From the NCBI RefSeq assembly GCF_013407935.1, contig NZ_JACBZU010000005.1:1-64000 (forward strand): a stretch of DNA of 64,000 nt. The letters are read 5' to 3'. The notes below the pieces were generated by a model. That model did not search any database. It saw only the letters and a list, made by a program, of their open reading frames with translations, and had not been told where the DNA came from. Each line of letters begins with the position of its first letter. Positions within the stretch are counted from its first letter, which is position 1. Positions 8,685-16,620 of this stretch are shown piece by piece. A program made the position numbers and the translations under genes. Origin of the DNA: Allomuricauda sp. ARW1Y1. GTDB taxonomy: Bacteria; Bacteroidota; Bacteroidia; Flavobacteriales; Flavobacteriaceae.

Positions 8685-8861
8685 TTACTGATCGCCTCCT
8701 CCCGGTGGTGGCGGAGGTGGTGGTGGCGTCGGGTCTTGGTCGTCTCCTTCGGTAGCGACCATGTCGTATTCGCTCTCAATCTCAGCCGTATCGGTAGTGG
8801 AACATGAGAACATAAACATATTCAAAACAACGGCCATTAAGGCCAAAAACACTTTTTTCAT
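8685..8861 (-). CDS. 58-aa proline-tailed mini-lipoprotein
   Basis: A small gene of 58 codons. MKKVFLALMAVVLNMFMFSC is a clear lipoprotein signal with Cys20 as the lipidation site. It is followed by an acidic stretch (TADIESEYD-like) and a tail of DPT, eight prolines, GGGDQ. It lies upstream of the kinase/regulator operon and is separated from it by a terminator hairpin. It may be a partner or target of that two-component system; the sequence does not prove this. The polyproline tail suggests an extended spacer or binding peptide exposed in the envelope. Confidence 0.75.
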   Translation of the reverse strand: MKKVFLALMAVVLNMFMFSCSTTDTAEIESEYDMVATEGDDQDPTPPPPPPPPGGGDQ

Positions 8862-9243
8862 TTTTATGAAATTTTAAAGTTGAACAAAGAGGGGGCTGAC
8901 CGGATTTTCCGGCGCGTTGGTGCTTTTCAGCCACCTGTGAGTTTGGAGTACTCCTTTGCTAGTGTTGGAAAGTGGAAACTGCATGTGACCCTTTAGGTTA
9001 CTTTCCAATGAACCCTATACAGGTCACATTACAGCATCCCATAAAAATGAATTTTCTAGAACGGCTATGTTAGCAATACATAGCAGAATCCATTTTCTGC
9101 AACAAATTAAATTGAAGTGTTCCTTTGGATTGCAGACACGGATCGGACTTGTATTCGACAAGTATTAGACACCAGTGATAACAAGGGCTCACGAGGGAAC
9201 CCCTCAAGGATTCGTCACTAGGAATTTTGTATTTTTAACCCAA
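8862..9243. promoter_or_regulatory. Divergent intergenic region with inverted repeats
   Basis: There is no coding potential between the minus-strand lipoprotein and the plus-strand gene that starts at 9244. It holds an 8-bp inverted repeat ATGTGACC (8983-8990)/GGTCACAT (9022-9029), a second ACTTGT (9147-9152)/ACAAGT (9158-9163) with a 5-base loop, and a G-rich stretch near 8890. The first is operator-like (arms about 39 bp apart), but no regulator can be assigned. Confidence 0.4.
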
Positions 9244-9975
9244 ATGGAAGACAAAAGGATCGAATTTCTGGTAAGGAAAGTCTTTAAGAAGGCCGAAAGT
9301 GAAACCGTTTCGCACTCAAGATTTGCCTTGGCCACCCATATAGCATCAAAAACGGATTTGAGCTCCAAGACCTTGGAAAGGGCATATGACAAGTATGTTA
9401 CGCAAGTCAACACTGATTACAAATTACAGCCTGACAGTATCAATTTGTTGTGCACCTATTTGGGATTTAAAGATTTTACGGAGTATGTAAAGGCAACAAC
9501 ATCCCAAGGAACGACTCCCGAGGAAACGATTGATGTCCATAAAAAAGGGAATAGCCGGCTTTGGGTATTCGCAGGATGCTTGATTGCCCTTGTAACCTTT
9601 ACCGTGTTATGGCAAAGCAGGAAAGATAACAGTGCGGACAACAGCTGTATGACGTGGGCTGACACTATATATGTCCCAGTATCCTGCGATACAGGCCCAT
9701 TATCAACATATGGAACCCCAATCGTCCCCATGGATCCCATAAAACTGAAAAATTTCAAAAAAGTAGAAGTGGATATGGCAACCCAATTTTTTTCTGAACA
9801 GACCGGACAACCACTTATTTGGTATTACACCAAAAGTAACGATGAGACTGAATACTATTCCGCCCCCGGATTACATCCCATTACTGGTAAGACCTTAAAG
9901 GCTATTACGGAACATATCATCATGACCCGTATACCATTGCATACCAATCGGGAAGATTCATACCTGAAAGAATAA
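9244..9975 (+). CDS. Membrane-anchored hypothetical protein with conserved N-terminal module
   Basis: 243 residues from the ATG at 9244; an in-frame GTG at 9175 would add 23 residues that do not look conserved. The N-terminal about 85 residues (KRIEFLVRKVFKKAE, SHSRFALATHIASKT, LSSKTLERAYDKY) form an alpha-helical module that I associate with flavobacterial proteins having different C-termini; no function is known. One membrane helix lies near residues 105-125 (LWVFAGCLIALVTFTVLW), followed by a periplasmic domain of about 115 residues. The gene stands alone. Confidence 0.65.
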   Translation: MEDKRIEFLVRKVFKKAESETVSHSRFALATHIASKTDLSSKTLERAYDKYVTQVNTDYKLQPDSINLLCTYLGFKDFTEYVKATTSQGTTPEETIDVHKKGNSRLWVFAGCLIALVTFTVLWQSRKDNSADNSCMTWADTIYVPVSCDTGPLSTYGTPIVPMDPIKLKNFKKVEVDMATQFFSEQTGQPLIWYYTKSNDETEYYSAPGLHPITGKTLKAITEHIIMTRIPLHTNREDSYLKE

Positions 9976-10067
9976 GAGAATTCAATAGTATTACTAAGGA
10001 TTAAGAACAATGGGGTTTCATTTGGATGCCTTTACTGTAACGCATGCATCCCCATTAATGGTTACGG

Positions 10068-10610
10068 TTATCCTTTAAGGACCTCCGATACATATCGCTG
10101 TATATCAAAATCTACAAATGTACTTTTCACAGGCTTATAGAGTGGATGTCTGGGATGTCCCTTTTGCGTTGGCTCCTGAATCATCTTCCAATTGACATCC
10201 AGGCCCTTTAGAGCAGCAAACATTTCTAAAAAGCACATCTTCAGATAGGGTCTATATTCGATCAAATTACCAAAGGCCAGCCATACTGTATCGATATTGT
10301 ATTCTATTAGGGTGCGTTTCACTATGGATAGATTTTCTTTGATTGCATGAGGATTGACCTCATAATCAATTTCGCTGATGTCCGTGGCCCTTTGTGGACA
10401 AATGTTGAACATCACCCAACCATCATACCCGTTAAACTCGGCAATACGCTTAACCGAACCCAAAGTATTGTCCAGGTCGTCCGGTCTGGCTGTACTTGGA
10501 TTTATCCCGATGCAGCCAACCATTCGATTTCCTTTTTCGCCCAAGGCGTACCTTAATTCATTGCTCCCATTGTTCATGTAGATCCATTCTATGGGTTTTA
10601 CATGTTCCAT
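10068..10610 (-). CDS. DUF1643 domain protein
   Basis: A 180-residue cytosolic protein with the DUF1643 signatures: LRYALGEKGNRM at the start, GINPSTA (about 35-41), DNTLGSVKRIAE and WVMFNICPQRAT. The family occurs widely on plasmids and mobile elements and has no established activity; the GINPSTA loop resembles an uracil-DNA-glycosylase-like active-site segment. It lies at the left edge of the mobilization module, consistent with accessory cargo. Confidence 0.85.
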   Translation of the reverse strand: MEHVKPIEWIYMNNGSNELRYALGEKGNRMVGCIGINPSTARPDDLDNTLGSVKRIAEFNGYDGWVMFNICPQRATDISEIDYEVNPHAIKENLSIVKRTLIEYNIDTVWLAFGNLIEYRPYLKMCFLEMFAALKGLDVNWKMIQEPTQKGHPRHPLYKPVKSTFVDFDIQRYVSEVLKG

Positions 10611-10644
10611 ACGTTATTTCTTTTTCAGTTCAATCCTATCATTG

Positions 10645-11178
10645 TTACCTTTCCATTGATCTACACGGTCGCCCGAAAACCTCGTCAAAAGCGACTTCGG
10701 CTTGTTCTCGAATCAACTTGTCACTGTCCTTCATTTTGAATACGATAACCATCCAGCCCCAAGAGTTATAAGGTTCTTGGTTGATGTTGATTCCATTTCT
10801 ACCTGAGTTATCCATTTTTAGGCATACTCCATAGTGCACACCCTATCCAGAGTGCGAACTGTTATAGGTATCATTGGCCAAATGGCTGATAACTCTTTTT
10901 TTTGTAAAATATGAATGTCCTCGATATATCACTTTATAATTCGTATAATTTAAAGAACAACTGTCAATACCATTGACCTGATGGTCGGTCAAAATCAAAT
11001 AAAACCCTGAGTTGTACCATAATTTGTCCAAATCGGTCTCATCACGAATTTGCAATACCTGAAAATCATTGGATTTCTTGTAAAGATCCATTGATTTGAA
11101 ATAATCCATCAAATCGTTTTTAATTGTCCCTTTTACTTGTTCGATTGATTCCCTATACTTCGTGATGTGTTGTTTCAT
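10645..11178 (-). pseudogene. GIY-YIG-like hypothetical gene interrupted by one amber codon
   Basis: One reading frame of 178 codons that is open except for a single TAG at 10843-10845. The first 111 residues end in YNSSHSG; after the TAG the same frame continues with GVHYGVCLKMDN to a normal stop at 10645, giving 65 more residues. YKVIYRGHSYFTKKRVISHL resembles the end of a GIY-YIG-type module, and EPYNSWGWMVIVFKM/REQAEVAFDEVFGRP matches the C-terminus I associate with the same family. It is therefore best read as one gene with a nonsense mutation rather than two genes. Readthrough by a suppressor tRNA cannot be excluded. Confidence 0.7.
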
Positions 11179-11470
11179 TGGCTTTGGCTTTAGATATCCT
11201 ATATATCATTTTCGAGATTAATTTGGACCGATTTCCAATTTCATTGCGTTGTAGTTTATAAAAATACCATTCTTATGATTCCTCTCTTTATGGAATCGCG
11301 TAAACCAAATTCACAATTCATGTTACACAACAAAAATCTACGTCCCATCTATCTTTCAGATACTTGATTAACGAAATCACCTATCGCCCCGTTTTGGAAC
11401 GAGCGGATTTTATCTTAAATCATCTGAGTGAACATTAATTTTCCAATACCTGTAATCTTTTAAAGTCTGT

Positions 11471-13054
11471 TTATTTGAACAAGGTACTCACCTCCCGATG
11501 CACCTTCAAGTAGTGCTGCTCCAAATCCTTCTCGGAGTATTCCCTAGCTTTTGGTAACCCTTTCGGGATATCGGGCCTCGGAAATCGTACCTTTCTATCC
11601 TTCCCGTCCGCAAATACTACGAACTCCCCCTGTTTTAACCGAAAGAACACCTCCGCCCTGCGTTTGGACACTTCCTTCTCCCCTTCCGTAATCCGTCGCT
11701 CCAGATTCAGGCCCGAGCTCTTGCTTACACTTCGGGTAGGTATCTTGACCAGCTTAAAGAAACGCTCGTAATATCTAGCGGTATCGGGGTCGTTTACCTT
11801 CCCAAAAAACTGGTACGATAAATTGGAAAGGATGGCCTTGCTCGCCTTTTCCCCATACATCATATCGTTCTGGACCTTGTCCTGAAGCACATATACACTC
11901 ACAATATCATAGCTCCTCAGGGTAGCCGGAATGCGGTGCATGTTCAATAGACGTAAGGTGGAAGCCTCCTCCAAGAGCATAAAGGAGGGCTTTCGATGTC
12001 GCTGGCTCATCTGTTTGGAGATGGTATGGATGATGGTAGCGATCACGGGCGAAAGGGAAGCATCCTTTTGCGGATTGTTGACCAAGGCGATGACACAAGG
12101 GTGCTTTTCATGATTGATATCCAAGGGGACCTCATCGGCGGACAGGACCATAAATATCTTTCGGGTACTGATCTTTTTAATGGCATTGGCCAGCGTACTG
12201 AGCACCCCTGCCGTCTGTCGTTCGGAACCCACCCCGCTGATAAAGGCATCGGCCATGGCTCTGGAAGTAATGTTTCCCCGCAGGAACTTGATCAGGCTTT
12301 TGGTGCCCAGCTGTTGGTACAGTGCCATGAGATGGGGCAAGGTACAATAGGCCGGATAGTCCGTTTTCAACCGCCAGATGAGCCCACTGATCAAACCTTC
12401 TGCAGCATCCTTAAAAAAACGGGAAGTACTGTTCTCGTCGGAGTCCCTGTGTTCCATCAGGTTTTCCAGAAGCACCCGGGATACTTCATGTACACTTTCC
12501 TCATCGGGCAGGTAGTGCGGCGCGATGGGATTGACACGATGATGGATGGGCCCAAAGGACACGATCCGAAAGGGAATCTGTTCATCCTGCCAGAGCGGAT
12601 AGGCCATTTCCGTGATCTCAAAATCCTTGTAATCATGGATGATCCCCGAGAAATTCTCCTTTTGGAAATGCTGCAATAGACCATAGATCACGCTCTCGGT
12701 CTTTCCGCTACCTGCAGAAGCCATCACCGATATCCCGCGACGGATATTCCCCAGTACCAAGGCCCTTCCCTTGACCTTCAGTTTGACCTCAAACACCTTG
12801 GATGGTTTGAGTTTGTCCATATGGTAATCCACCCAAGCATAGAGTACGGTATGCATAAAAAACAAGGGAAGCCAAAACACCAAGGCCTGCTCCAAAAAGA
12901 GCGTCCATCCCCTGCCCCATCCCACCACTACCATAACCAACAGCAATACTCCCAAACCCCATATATAGCCTTGCTTAAGATACCGGTGGACCGCCACGGA
13001 AAGTCCCACGCCCATGATCCAAACCACCATAACTATGATCCAACTGATTTCCAT
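11471..13054 (-). CDS. VirD4/TraG-type conjugation coupling protein
   Basis: A 527-residue coupling ATPase that would bring the relaxase-DNA complex to a secretion channel. Two to three N-terminal membrane helices lie within residues 1-75. A Walker A motif follows (SAGSGKTE, 113-120), then Walker B (SFMLLEEAS, 357-365) and a C-terminal TraG/TraD-like region with YVLQDKVQ and LSNLSYQFFGK. It is shorter than many TraG proteins, as is common for Bacteroidota mobilizable elements. It starts 11 bases after the relaxase stop, in the same operon. No channel genes are in the window, so it probably depends on a helper system. Confidence 0.9.
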   Translation of the reverse strand: MEISWIIVMVVWIMGVGLSVAVHRYLKQGYIWGLGVLLLVMVVVGWGRGWTLFLEQALVFWLPLFFMHTVLYAWVDYHMDKLKPSKVFEVKLKVKGRALVLGNIRRGISVMASAGSGKTESVIYGLLQHFQKENFSGIIHDYKDFEITEMAYPLWQDEQIPFRIVSFGPIHHRVNPIAPHYLPDEESVHEVSRVLLENLMEHRDSDENSTSRFFKDAAEGLISGLIWRLKTDYPAYCTLPHLMALYQQLGTKSLIKFLRGNITSRAMADAFISGVGSERQTAGVLSTLANAIKKISTRKIFMVLSADEVPLDINHEKHPCVIALVNNPQKDASLSPVIATIIHTISKQMSQRHRKPSFMLLEEASTLRLLNMHRIPATLRSYDIVSVYVLQDKVQNDMMYGEKASKAILSNLSYQFFGKVNDPDTARYYERFFKLVKIPTRSVSKSSGLNLERRITEGEKEVSKRRAEVFFRLKQGEFVVFADGKDRKVRFPRPDIPKGLPKAREYSEKDLEQHYLKVHREVSTLFK

Positions 13055-13065
13055 ACTGCGCTATT

Positions 13066-14085
13066 TTAAATACCGATGGAACCCGATTCCAATGCCTTCC
13101 CGATGCACTTTTTGAGCTGCATCATGGCCTTGTAGGCCAATTGGGCCTTGTTGGTGGGGATGCTGGGCACTTTGACCCCTGCCTTGAACAACAATTGGCG
13201 GGCAGCCTGCCTTTCGTTTGCCGGTAGGCCCAACAGGGCCGAAAAAAACCGTTTGGGGTCTTTGTCCAAGAGGTTGCGGGCGTTGTAGGTCTCCACAAAG
13301 TTACGTTTGTACCCGAACTGCCGGTCAAAGGTCTTCTCCGCTCCACGGTAGAATCGGTCCCTATCAAAGCCCTGTTTGACCTTCTCCCCATTAAGGATGG
13401 TTTCCGAGGTACGGAATTTGGAACCCGGTGACAGGCTATGGGTATTGGTGATATCGGTACGGCTGACAATGATATGGATATGGCTCTGGTGCCCCTCCTT
13501 GGCCATGCCCGGAACGATACGCTTACCGTTTTGTTGGTGGGGGGCTTCGTGTTCCAGGACCTGTATCCGCTGCTGAAGTTTAGCTATCTCCCCTTGCACC
13601 CGTCCTTGTTGTACGGCCCTGACCTGATGTTGCAGTTCCAAGATCTTACTGGCATAGGGCTGGTTCTCCTTGACTTGTCTGTCCTTTTCGGAATAAGTGC
13701 GTTCCCGTTCCAGTTTGGCAAAATAAAGGATATCCCTAACGGTCACTTCCCGGTCCCGATAAAAAGCGGCGGCATAGGTTTTCATGAGTTCACGCGTATA
13801 CTGTCTGAGCTTTTCGGGGTCGTTGCCGATATGTCGGAGTTCCGCTTGGGAAGGACTGACCATAATGGAATAGAACTTGGGGTCCCGTTTGGACAGTTTG
13901 GCGGTATTGGCATCAATCTCTGCAATGACCCGCTCCGCATCGATATCGTGTTCCGTCTGGTTAAAAAAGCGCTCTTGCTCCTCCAAGGACTTCCCTTCGT
14001 TTTCCTTTTCGAGGTAATTGACAAAATCCCGGGCACTGCCCTGATATTGGTTTCCCAAATGTTGGCGTGTGATGGCGATGTACAT
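13066..14085 (-). CDS. mobB: MobB/DUF5712-type relaxase
   Basis: A 339-residue relaxase of the DUF5712 (MobB-like) family. It would nick oriT and stay covalently attached to the transferred strand. The metal-binding histidine motif is EGHQSHIHIIVSR (His199, His202, His204). The candidate nucleophile tyrosines are N-terminal (Tyr24 in DFVNYLEKE is one). Residues 130-185 form a coiled coil rich in Gln/Arg. FRTSETILNG and the C-terminal KRFFSALLGLP are further family signatures. It is 2 bases from the upstream BfmA-like gene, giving a tight mobilization operon. Confidence 0.88.
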   Translation of the reverse strand: MYIAITRQHLGNQYQGSARDFVNYLEKENEGKSLEEQERFFNQTEHDIDAERVIAEIDANTAKLSKRDPKFYSIMVSPSQAELRHIGNDPEKLRQYTRELMKTYAAAFYRDREVTVRDILYFAKLERERTYSEKDRQVKENQPYASKILELQHQVRAVQQGRVQGEIAKLQQRIQVLEHEAPHQQNGKRIVPGMAKEGHQSHIHIIVSRTDITNTHSLSPGSKFRTSETILNGEKVKQGFDRDRFYRGAEKTFDRQFGYKRNFVETYNARNLLDKDPKRFFSALLGLPANERQAARQLLFKAGVKVPSIPTNKAQLAYKAMMQLKKCIGKALESGSIGI

Positions 14086-14087
14086 GC

Positions 14088-14675
14088 TTATAGATTTTGA
14101 AGTTTTGTTCTATATTTTTCTATGGCCCCTGGCTTGAGGTCCAGTTTGAGGAATTCCTTGCCGAAAGGATTTTTGGCCACGGTCACCTGGTCCAGTACAT
14201 GGCCAAAATCCGCTTTCAGTTCGTCCAGCTGTTCCTGCAGCCGTTCGTAAACAATCTTGGGCACGGTGATTTCGGTATCGTGCAATTCCGGTTCGGTAGG
14301 CTGTAATTTCTCGGTGAGCTGCTGTTCAAAAAACGTAAAGTCCCCTTCCCATTCTTCCCCGGATTCAGGGTCCAGTTCCTGTTCGAAGAGGGCCTGGATC
14401 ATACTGACCGTGGGCAGGGTCTGTTCTTTCTCGATACTGCGCATGATGGCGACCATGGCATTGAAGCGTCTTTTGATCAGGTATTTGAGGCTGGCCACGG
14501 TTTCGTGCATCCGTTCGTCAGGAGAGATACCGTTATGGTCAAAGAACTCCACCATGGCCAGCAGGGTCATGGATTGGGACTTCCCCTGTCGTTTGGCGAA
14601 CGCCCTGAACTTTTGGGTCACGGAGACCTTTATCCGTAGACCTGCAAATGCTTCCTTTTCGTATCCTTTGTCCAT
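14088..14675 (-). CDS. BfmA/BtgA-like mobilization accessory protein
   Basis: A 195-residue protein resembling the BfmA/BtgA family of Bacteroidota mobilization proteins. The N-terminal segment (GLRIKVSVTQKFRAFAKRQGKSQSMTLLAMVEFFDHNG) looks like a ribbon-helix-helix DNA-binding domain. The remainder is helical, with KYLIKRRFNAMVAIMRSIEKEQ. The expected role is to bind oriT and help the relaxase nick it. It is the first gene of the mob operon and starts next to the inverted-repeat-rich non-coding region that may be oriT. Confidence 0.83.
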   Translation of the reverse strand: MDKGYEKEAFAGLRIKVSVTQKFRAFAKRQGKSQSMTLLAMVEFFDHNGISPDERMHETVASLKYLIKRRFNAMVAIMRSIEKEQTLPTVSMIQALFEQELDPESGEEWEGDFTFFEQQLTEKLQPTEPELHDTEITVPKIVYERLQEQLDELKADFGHVLDQVTVAKNPFGKEFLKLDLKPGAIEKYRTKLQNL

Positions 14676-15181
14676 TTTTTCAACAAAAATTCCTTGGTTT
14701 TACTGGTCCCAGCCGATTTTTTCAACAAAAACGGAACGGACCGGATTGTTATCATTTTCCCAAAGCCCCTGTATATGGGGCCTGCGGGGCAACTGTGATT
14801 GGTAGCGCTGCGCCAGCACGCTATCCTCTTGCTCCTCCTTTTCGTCCCGCAGGGACCAAAAGTTTTCGCACAACGGGGTTCCGTGCCCTTCCGAAACTTT
14901 CATCTGCAATGGCAAAAAAAGTTGCGGTACAAGGTCTATGGACCCATTGCGGTGGTTCCTAAAAAGTCAAATCGATGGGTACGGACTTTGGGAAAGTCAA
15001 ACCTGTCCAGGTGGACAGTTACCATGGTCATGCCGTACGATTGTACCATGGACTGTTATGGTCTTAAAGTTACGCAATTGGGCTTTTGGAACACAGCAAA
15101 ACCCAATCATAATGATTGGGTCGAATTGTTGTCCGTACCTTATGGAATAAGGCACGTATGCACACGGTTTGTACTGTTTTG
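14676..15181. other. Candidate oriT and mob promoter region
   Basis: About 500 non-coding bases directly upstream of the mob operon. Seen here: a 16-bp direct repeat ATTTTTTCAACAAAAA at 14674-14689 and 14716-14731 (42 bp apart); hairpins GCCCC/GGGGC (14765-14781) and TAGCG/CGCTA (14803-14823); a 7-bp arm palindrome CTGTCCA/TGGACAG (15003-15018); two CCATGG-centred boxes at about 15020-15055; and a 10-bp arm palindrome ACCCAATCAT/ATGATTGGGT (15101-15121). Clustering of direct and inverted repeats beside relaxase genes is typical of oriT. No nic consensus could be assigned. Small frames here look like chance. Confidence 0.5.
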
Positions 15182-15286
15182 CTAAAGTTCATATAGCTCA
15201 GGGTCAAACCCATCGGGATAGTCCCTTGGGTCGTGGTCGTTCGTTTCGCCATTTTCGGCTTCGTACATCCTATTTTTTTCAGTCAT
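15182..15286 (-). CDS. 34-aa acidic small protein
   Basis: A 35-codon frame starting 12 bases after the radC stop, encoding MTEKNRMYEAENGETNDH and then DPRDYPDGFDPELYEL. It is strongly acidic and proline/aspartate-rich, unlike a random frame, and its placement is that of the last gene of the ssb-radC operon. The function is unknown; an acidic peptide of this kind could mimic DNA or bind SSB or RadC. It is short, so the call rests on composition and spacing only. Confidence 0.6.
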   Translation of the reverse strand: MTEKNRMYEAENGETNDHDPRDYPDGFDPELYEL

Positions 15287-15297
15287 CGTTCCAAAAT

Positions 15298-15747
15298 TTA
15301 TAGGATGCCGTTGTCCGCAAAACTGTAGTAGCGTCCATCGGGGGCCAAGATGATATGGTCGATCACATGGACATCGAACAATTGTGCCGCCGCTTTGATC
15401 TTTTGGGTCAATTGTTTGTCGGGCTCGCTGGCCTTGAGCTGTCCGGAGGGGTGGTTATGGGCAAGGATAATCCCGACCGATAGGGTCTTGAGCACAATGG
15501 CAAAAAGGATACGGACATCCACCAAGGTACCCGTGATGCCCCCATGGGAGAGCGGATAGATGCCCTTGACCTTGTTGGAGCGATTGAGCAATAAGATCTT
15601 GAAGGTCTCGTGCAATCCTATGGTATCGGCATCCCAGTTCTTGAAGAGCAGTTCCGCCACCTCCTTGGAATTGGTCAGGGACAGGGCTTTCAGGGTACTG
15701 AGCTTCTCCCGATAGCTGATCTGTATTTCGTTGACTTTATGTTCCAT
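15298..15747 (-). CDS. radC: RadC-like JAB/MPN domain protein
   Basis: 149 residues from Met at 15747; a longer frame upstream runs into the terminator region and is rejected. It is a RadC-family JAMM domain: LILAHNHPSG-type block with His97 and His99, Ser101, and Asp110 in ASEPDKQLT, plus Glu47. The N-terminal HhH region of full-length chromosomal RadC is absent, the usual form on mobile elements of Bacteroidota. The biochemical role is unproven, with a link to recombination often assumed. It is co-directional with ssb and separated from it by a terminator-like hairpin. Confidence 0.88.
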   Translation of the reverse strand: MEHKVNEIQISYREKLSTLKALSLTNSKEVAELLFKNWDADTIGLHETFKILLLNRSNKVKGIYPLSHGGITGTLVDVRILFAIVLKTLSVGIILAHNHPSGQLKASEPDKQLTQKIKAAAQLFDVHVIDHIILAPDGRYYSFADNGIL

Positions 15748-15770
15748 ACTTGTAGTATTATGGGTCAAAA

Positions 15771-15808
15771 AAGGGAAGGGGCACCCAAGCTTTTGACTTG
15801 GGCACCCC
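15771..15808 (-). terminator. Hairpin between ssb and radC (attenuator or terminator)
   Basis: Arms 15778-15789 and 15797-15808 pair over 12 positions with one 2-base internal mismatch and a 7-base loop. A T6 tract follows on the minus strand at 15772-15767. It probably ends or attenuates ssb transcripts before radC. Confidence 0.65.
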
Positions 15809-15814
15809 TTGCCT

Positions 15815-16162
15815 TTACTCCTCGTTGGTGTTTCCGCCCAACAATAGGATCTCGCTGGCCACCACTTCGGTGACATAGCGTTTGTTCCCTTCCTTGTCCT
15901 CGTAGGAACGGGAGGTCAGTTTCCCCTCGATGGCGATTTCCTTGCCCTTGGTCACGAAGCCCTCGATGATGTCGGCCAGCTTCCCCCATCCGATGACGGT
16001 ATGCCATTCGGTATTGGTGATGCGTTCCCCTTGGTTGTTCTTGTAGTGCTCGTTGGTGGCCAGGGTCAGGCGTGCCACACGCTTGCCACTCTCTAGATTG
16101 GTGATCACGGGATCTTGTCCCACGTTTCCGATCAGCTGCACTTTGTTTCTCAATGTACTCAT
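15815..16162 (-). CDS. ssb: Single-stranded DNA-binding protein
   Basis: 115 residues from the Met at 16162 (MSTLRNKVQLIGNVGQDP); an upstream in-frame Met adds a non-conserved leader. The OB-fold motifs are clear: LIGNVGQDP, VARLTLATNE, NTEWHTVIGWGKLA, KGKEIAIEGKL and a final ASEILLLG. The protein lacks the long acidic C-terminal tail with DIPF of chromosomal SSB and ends in NTNEE, typical of mobile-element copies. It would coat single-stranded DNA during transfer or establishment. Confidence 0.92.
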   Translation of the reverse strand: MSTLRNKVQLIGNVGQDPVITNLESGKRVARLTLATNEHYKNNQGERITNTEWHTVIGWGKLADIIEGFVTKGKEIAIEGKLTSRSYEDKEGNKRYVTEVVASEILLLGGNTNEE

Positions 16163-16255
16163 GATAAAAAGTTTTAAAGGCCTGCCGTCTTCCTTAATTG
16201 GACAGATCAGCAAACAGGGTTAAAATTTCCCCTTTGTTTTTTGGTCATTGTCTCC

Positions 16256-16620
16256 CAAATTTTAAGGGGCGTTTGTTTGCTTCTTACATGCGCAGCATTA
16301 TAAAAGAAGGGGGTTCTGTCAAGGCTTTTGGACAGGAAATCGGGAGGCTCCGCGACGTAGCAAAACCTTTGGCCGTGCCAAAGGCAGGCAGGGTTTTCAA
16401 GGAAGTGGATACCCTATTTACGGACAAAACAGGGCCTGGCCTTGACAGGTTCGATAAGGGCTCTTGGGCATTCCTTCTGACCCAAGGGCAAGGGAGCGTA
16501 CGGGAAGTTGAGCGAGTGAAGTCCTTGGTGTCCTGATTGGAAGGCACCGGGCACTGCCCTGTTTTTCGATGCACCGAAAAACAACTAGGGCTTCTTTTAT
16601 TACGGGACCCTTAAAATTTG
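16256..16620. other. Structured non-coding segment bounded by 13-bp inverted repeats
   Basis: The segment is bounded by CAAATTTTAAGGG (16256-16268) and its exact inverse (16608-16620). A second pair of arms lies inside: ATAAAAGAAG (16300-16309) with CTTCTTTTAT (16591-16600). Further exact pairs are CTGTCAAGGC (16316-16325)/GCCTTGACAG (16439-16448), AAAACAGGGC (16426-16435)/GCCCTGTTTT (16556-16565), CCTTTGG/CCAAAGG (16366-16384), CTTGGG/CCCAAG (16463-16486) and GTTTTTCG/CGAAAAAC (16561-16582). No convincing frame runs through it. It could be a structured RNA, a MITE-like element or a replication/attachment site. Confidence 0.6.

Noticed and set aside
11996..12679. Long plus-strand frame (227 codons) across the coupling protein
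   Set aside because: It is antisense to a clearly conserved VirD4/TraG-type gene, has no family features, and arises from the G+C-rich codon use of that gene.
13438..14100. 220-codon plus-strand frame opposite the relaxase
   Set aside because: Antisense shadow of the relaxase, which carries the His motif; no start context or domain.
14799..15185. 128-codon plus-strand frame in the candidate oriT region
   Set aside because: Lacks family features, overlaps several palindromes and runs against the operon direction; the hydrophobic start is a low-complexity coincidence.
15748..15876. Longer RadC start (43 extra codons)
   Set aside because: The extension runs through the terminator-like hairpin and overlaps ssb; its sequence is not RadC-like.
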